From: an uncultured Thalassolituus sp.
GTDB taxonomy: Bacteria; Pseudomonadota; Gammaproteobacteria; Pseudomonadales; Oceanobacteraceae
NCBI GenBank assembly: GCA_913061435.1
Contig: CAJXUK010000034.1
Span: forward strand, 1 to 33,871
Reading direction: 5' to 3'
DNA: 33,871 nucleotides
Under the pieces are notes generated by a model. The model was not told the origin of the DNA, made no database searches, and saw nothing but the letters and a program-made list of their open reading frames with translations. Below, piece after piece: positions 30,962-33,871 of the stretch. A program made the position numbers and the translations under genes. The number at the start of each line of letters is the position of its first letter. Position 1 is the stretch's first letter.

Positions 30962-31999
30962 ATGACGGACTCAAGCGGTATTGAAATTAAGCATCTAGAT
31001 GGCTTTATCCCTTTCGATTATTTAACGCCAGCTTGTATTCAAGATCTCGCCAGTAAATTTAGGGCGCATTCGTTAGCCAAAGGGAAAATACTTTTTAAAC
31101 GGGGTAGCGAAGATGCAGAATGCCATTTTTTGATCCGTGGACATCTAGATTTAGCCGACGAAAATTTCAACGTCACAAAAGTTTATGCTAATAGCGACGA
31201 AAATTACCTAGCACTTGATAACAGTTCACTTATTCACCGAACTTCTGCTATCACTACCTCAGATTGTCATTTTTACAGCATTAATAGAGACTATTTAGAC
31301 TTGGTAACAACTTGGTCACAACTGGCTGATGACTTTGAAGAGCAAGAAGACGAAGCGGCGAATAACCCAAATGAAGTCGACTGGATGGAAGTATTGCTTA
31401 CATCGCCTTTGTTTGCTGAAATCCCTCCAGCCAATATTCAAAAATTACTGGTACGGTTTGAAGAAAAGCAGGTTCAAATTGGCCAAGAAATCGTTAAGCA
31501 AGGTGATCACGGTGATAGCTTTTATGTGATAAAAGAGGGCCGTGCGATCGTTACTCAAAGCACTGGCAATAAAGAAAAAACCGTGGCTGCACTGCAGACA
31601 GGTGATTGTTTTGGTGAAGATGCCTTAATCGCAGAAAATGTTCGCAACGCTACGGTAACCATGGCAAGTAATGGTTCATTAATGGTTTTGGGCAAAGAAG
31701 ACTTCGATAAATTATTGAAAAAACCCATCATTAAATCATTAACCTTGGATGAGTTGTATATTCAAATGGACGAAGGCGATGCGGGAACAGTCATCATCGA
31801 TGTCCGCCACCCGCAAGAGTTTCGCAGTGATCGCTTAAAAGGCAGTGAAAATGTACCACTCAATCATTTAAGAGAGAAATTAAAAACGATGAGTAAAGAT
31901 TTTCAGTATGTTGTTTGTTGCGACAGCGGAAGACGCAGCGAAGTTGCAGCCTACATAATGACCGAGTCAGGTTTTAATGCAGCCTGTTTAATTCGTTAA
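30962..31999 (+). CDS. Double cyclic-nucleotide-binding plus rhodanese-domain protein
   Basis: The 345-residue protein has three domains. An N-terminal cNMP-binding-like barrel (about 15-120) lacks the phosphate-cassette arginine and is probably degenerate. A second barrel (about 148-255) carries FGEDALIAENVRNATV with the conserved R228, so it may bind ligand. A C-terminal rhodanese domain (about 262-345) has VIIDVRHPQEFRSD and the active-site loop CDSGRRS with C320. It ends at ACLIR, just before the position where most rhodaneses continue with a L-GG---W helix. Such proteins could join cyclic-nucleotide sensing to sulfur transfer or redox signalling. It is monocistronic, convergent with the peroxiredoxin gene. 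Confidence 0.88.
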   Translation: MTDSSGIEIKHLDGFIPFDYLTPACIQDLASKFRAHSLAKGKILFKRGSEDAECHFLIRGHLDLADENFNVTKVYANSDENYLALDNSSLIHRTSAITTSDCHFYSINRDYLDLVTTWSQLADDFEEQEDEAANNPNEVDWMEVLLTSPLFAEIPPANIQKLLVRFEEKQVQIGQEIVKQGDHGDSFYVIKEGRAIVTQSTGNKEKTVAALQTGDCFGEDALIAENVRNATVTMASNGSLMVLGKEDFDKLLKKPIIKSLTLDELYIQMDEGDAGTVIIDVRHPQEFRSDRLKGSENVPLNHLREKLKTMSKDFQYVVCCDSGRRSEVAAYIMTESGFNAACLIR

Positions 32000-32034
32000 G
32001 CAACCATAATATTGTTCACTTAGAGCTCATTTTC

Positions 32035-32637
32035 TTAAAGATTATCCGACTCATTTGCTAAGTATTGAGCTACTCCCTCTGGGGTAGCGTCCATTCCCTT
32101 ATCGCCTTTATTCCAACCTGCCGGACACACTTCTCCATGGGCTTCATGGAATTGCAATGCTTCAACTAAACGTACTAGCTCATCAATATTACGCCCAAGA
32201 GGTAAATCGTTTATTATTTGTGAACGCACAACACCTTGTTTATCAATAATAAATGCACCGCGTAAAGCCACACCACTGTCTGTTTCAACATCGTAAGCTT
32301 TGACAATTGCATGATCGATGTCAGCAGCAAGAGTGTACTTAACTGGGCCGATTCCACCTTGATTAATTGGCGTATTACGCCAAGCATTGTGAGCAAAATG
32401 AGAATCAATGGATACACCCACTACTTCTACTCCTAACTGAGTTAGGGCATCCATGCGGTGATCTAGTGCAATTAATTCAGATGGGCAAACAAAAGTAAAA
32501 TCTAACGGATAAAAGAAAACCAAACCGTATTTACCATTAATTGCTTCAGAAAGGCAGAATTCATCGACCATCATGCCGCTCCCCAATACAGCAGGAACGG
32601 TAAAATCTGGTGCCTTCTTACCCACTAATACACTCAT
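32035..32637 (-). CDS. Typical 2-Cys peroxiredoxin (AhpC/Prx1 type)
   Basis: This 200-residue enzyme reduces peroxides. The peroxidatic cysteine C51 lies in FYPLDFTFVCPSEL and the resolving cysteine C171 in HGEVCPAGW; both are intact, so it is a 2-Cys enzyme. The C-terminal YLAN extension of sensitive Prx is replaced by AQYLANESDNL, and a GGIGPVKYTL loop is present. AAGGA lies 7 bases before the ATG. It is a single gene next to the rhodanese protein (35 bases, convergent). Confidence 0.95.
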   Translation of the reverse strand: MSVLVGKKAPDFTVPAVLGSGMMVDEFCLSEAINGKYGLVFFYPLDFTFVCPSELIALDHRMDALTQLGVEVVGVSIDSHFAHNAWRNTPINQGGIGPVKYTLAADIDHAIVKAYDVETDSGVALRGAFIIDKQGVVRSQIINDLPLGRNIDELVRLVEALQFHEAHGEVCPAGWNKGDKGMDATPEGVAQYLANESDNL

Positions 32638-32816
32638 TTCATTTTCCTTGTCTTAGATAATCGTTGATTTTATGATCATGATTTTAGCGCTCATTTAGCT
32701 CAACGCCTAATCATGCTTTAATCTATTAAAAGAAAAGATGGAGCCTAACCTTGGGCTCTATTATGATGACAAAAGATCTAAGCCGTTAACAATAAATATA
32801 AGGAACTCGTTACGCT

Positions 32817-33620
32817 GTGCGCTCACCCCGAAACAAACTTACTTTAGCTGTTGCAGTGTCCATAGCAGTACATGGCTTATTGTTCATTAAAGGTGAACCA
32901 GCAAAACCTTATTTATCTGAGAGGTCGATTATCCATGCTCGTCTCGATAAACAAAATCGCGAGCTTGTACAACAACAACAAGCTGGCCAGATATCGCAAC
33001 AACAAGACGATAAAATATCTGAAGCAAGCCAGCCCACAGAGCAAATCGTTGAACCGGTAAATGAGCCTACTCAACCACAATTAACAGAGCCGGTTACAGC
33101 CCAACCAGTATTAGAAGAAACACAACCAGAAACCAAAACTGAAAACCCGCCAGAGCCAAAGCCAGAAACAGTTGTTAGCACCGAATCGACAGCAGACAAA
33201 AAAACAACAAACGCTAAAGCTAAAAAAGAACCCGCATTAGAGGAATTAACTGAAGATCAAATAAAGCCTCAACAACAACAAAAAAACCAAATAAGCAGCG
33301 ATAGTCGCGCTCAAGTGGAAGCTTTAGAAGGCAGTGAAGACCCTACCTATACATCTTATCGTAAAGTATTGAGCCAATATTTAGCGCAACGTCTCGAAGC
33401 ACAACCCAGCTTAAAAGGACGGGTACGTCTAAAGATAAAATTGGAATATGGTTCGTTTGCCACACGCGTAAATATTATTGAATCCAGCGGCAACGCTAAT
33501 CTTGATGATTGGGCCAGAAAAGCTGCCTTGGCCGCCAACCCCTATCCTAAGATACCAGCAGAAATCGGTTCGACGTTTGAGTTTTCACCTACCCTGCAAT
33601 TGGGCGAAAAAACACCGTAA
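32817..33620 (+). CDS. TonB-like energy-transducer family protein
   Basis: The protein is 267 residues. A short basic N-terminus is followed by a membrane helix (about 7-24) containing S-x3-H (SIAVHG), the histidine pattern of TonB. A long Glu/Gln/Pro/Lys-rich, probably periplasmic spanning region (about 30-165) has repeated QQQ and PEPKPE runs. A C-terminal TonB-type domain (about 178-265) has GRVRLKIKLEYGSFATRVNI, ESSGNANLDDWARKAA and YPKIPAEI. It probably links the proton motive force or another inner-membrane protein to the outer envelope. No exbB/exbD or receptor gene is adjacent. The start is GTG with AAGGA 12 bases upstream, so it is slightly uncertain. Confidence 0.85.
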   Translation: MRSPRNKLTLAVAVSIAVHGLLFIKGEPAKPYLSERSIIHARLDKQNRELVQQQQAGQISQQQDDKISEASQPTEQIVEPVNEPTQPQLTEPVTAQPVLEETQPETKTENPPEPKPETVVSTESTADKKTTNAKAKKEPALEELTEDQIKPQQQQKNQISSDSRAQVEALEGSEDPTYTSYRKVLSQYLAQRLEAQPSLKGRVRLKIKLEYGSFATRVNIIESSGNANLDDWARKAALAANPYPKIPAEIGSTFEFSPTLQLGEKTP

Positions 33621-33673
33621 CCTTCCCTTCACACACTCACCGTAATGTAGTAATTCAACATTTATTACAAGCA

Positions 33674-33716
33674 TAAAAAAAGCCACCCTTAAATAAATAA
33701 GGATGGCTTCTTTTTT
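33674..33716. terminator. Bidirectional rho-independent terminator
   Basis: AAAAAAAGCCACCCTTA and TAAGGATGGCTTCTTTTTT pair, with one mismatch, around AATAAA. A-tract and T-tract on both flanks allow it to work for the TonB-like gene and for the minus-strand gene ending at 33772. A second hairpin, ATCAGCTT...AAGCTGAT, lies at 33723-33745. Confidence 0.88.
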
Positions 33717-33771
33717 AGAACAATCAGCTTACAGAGCAAGCTGATCTAACCGTCTCGATTAAGACTCTCGA

Positions 33772-33871
33772 TTAAGAGAATTGGTTAGAAGTGTTCTTAG
33801 CGCCGCCAGCTTTAAGAGCGTTTTCGCCAGCAAAGTATTCTTTGTGGTCGTCGCCCATGTCTGAACCAGAC
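33772..33871 (-). CDS. C-terminal end of an unidentified protein, possibly isocitrate lyase (partial)
   Basis: The last 32 residues of a minus-strand gene are visible, including MGDDHKEYFAGENALKAGGA and ending TSNQFS before TAA at 33772-33774. The sequence recalls the C-terminal tail of the long (about 530-residue) isocitrate lyase of Pseudomonas and Acinetobacter, where a DDHKEYF-type stretch precedes the end. I cannot confirm this from 32 residues. The terminator at 33674-33716 lies downstream of it. Confidence 0.5.
   Translation of the reverse strand, partial: SGSDMGDDHKEYFAGENALKAGGAKNTSNQFS

Noticed and set aside
1..33871. CRISPR arrays, tRNA or rRNA genes, complete prophage or complete insertion sequences
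   Set aside because: I saw no regularly spaced direct repeats with spacers, no tRNA- or rRNA-like stretch, and no complete transposase with terminal repeats. Only IS66 debris is present.

Overview
The window looks like chromosomal DNA of a marine gammaproteobacterium, probably of the Oceanospirillales/Cellvibrionales type. The GC content is moderate to low, the core genes are gammaproteobacterial (dcd, mrp/apbC, rnfABCDGE, ompW, trmO, tpm, arfB), and a chromosomal-type integron sits beside the dcd-mrp-rnf block. The organism is an inference from gene content only.

Region 1 (1-5855) is an integron. The tyrosine recombinase gene intI (4890-5855, + strand) has a near-consensus LexA box in its promoter. 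An attI region follows to its left. A cassette array on the minus strand then runs out of the window, with eight attC-like sites (79, 586, 987, 2087, 2552, 2949, 3333 and 3782). The cassettes encode a GNAT acetyltransferase, a DUF3592 membrane protein, a DUF2314-like protein, and small membrane or zinc-ribbon proteins of unknown function. One long interval (1086-2086) has no internal attC and carries degraded pieces of an Rhs/YD-repeat gene and of an IS66-type transposase.

Region 2 (5916-13709) is housekeeping: dcd and mrp/apbC on the minus strand, then the divergent rnfABCDGE operon for the membrane ferredoxin:NAD+ oxidoreductase. metG and nth, often found beside these genes in relatives, are absent here. 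Instead a P-loop sulfotransferase-like gene, a MATE exporter and a TIGR01777 epimerase follow rnfE closely (13740-16743) and end at a strong terminator.

Region 3 (16842-20459) holds ompW with a perfect FNR-type site upstream, a CruF-like carotenoid hydratase homologue, and a COG2509 FAD-dependent dehydrogenase.

Region 4 (20612-25617) looks like a reactive-carbonyl/electrophile detoxification set. It comprises a glutathione S-transferase, a zinc-independent MDR reductase, a YqhD-type aldehyde reductase and a DJ-1/PfpI protein, all on the minus strand. A divergent LysR regulator and a perfect inverted repeat lie in the shared promoter region.

Region 5 (25678-33871) is a mixed core region: arfB; a trpB without adjacent trpA; a cyclic-nucleotide-binding protein; a PAP2 phosphatase; a DUF3010 gene followed by trmO; tpm; a protein with two cyclic-nucleotide-binding domains and a rhodanese domain; a 2-Cys peroxiredoxin; a TonB-like protein; and the C-terminal end of a further minus-strand gene cut by the window edge.
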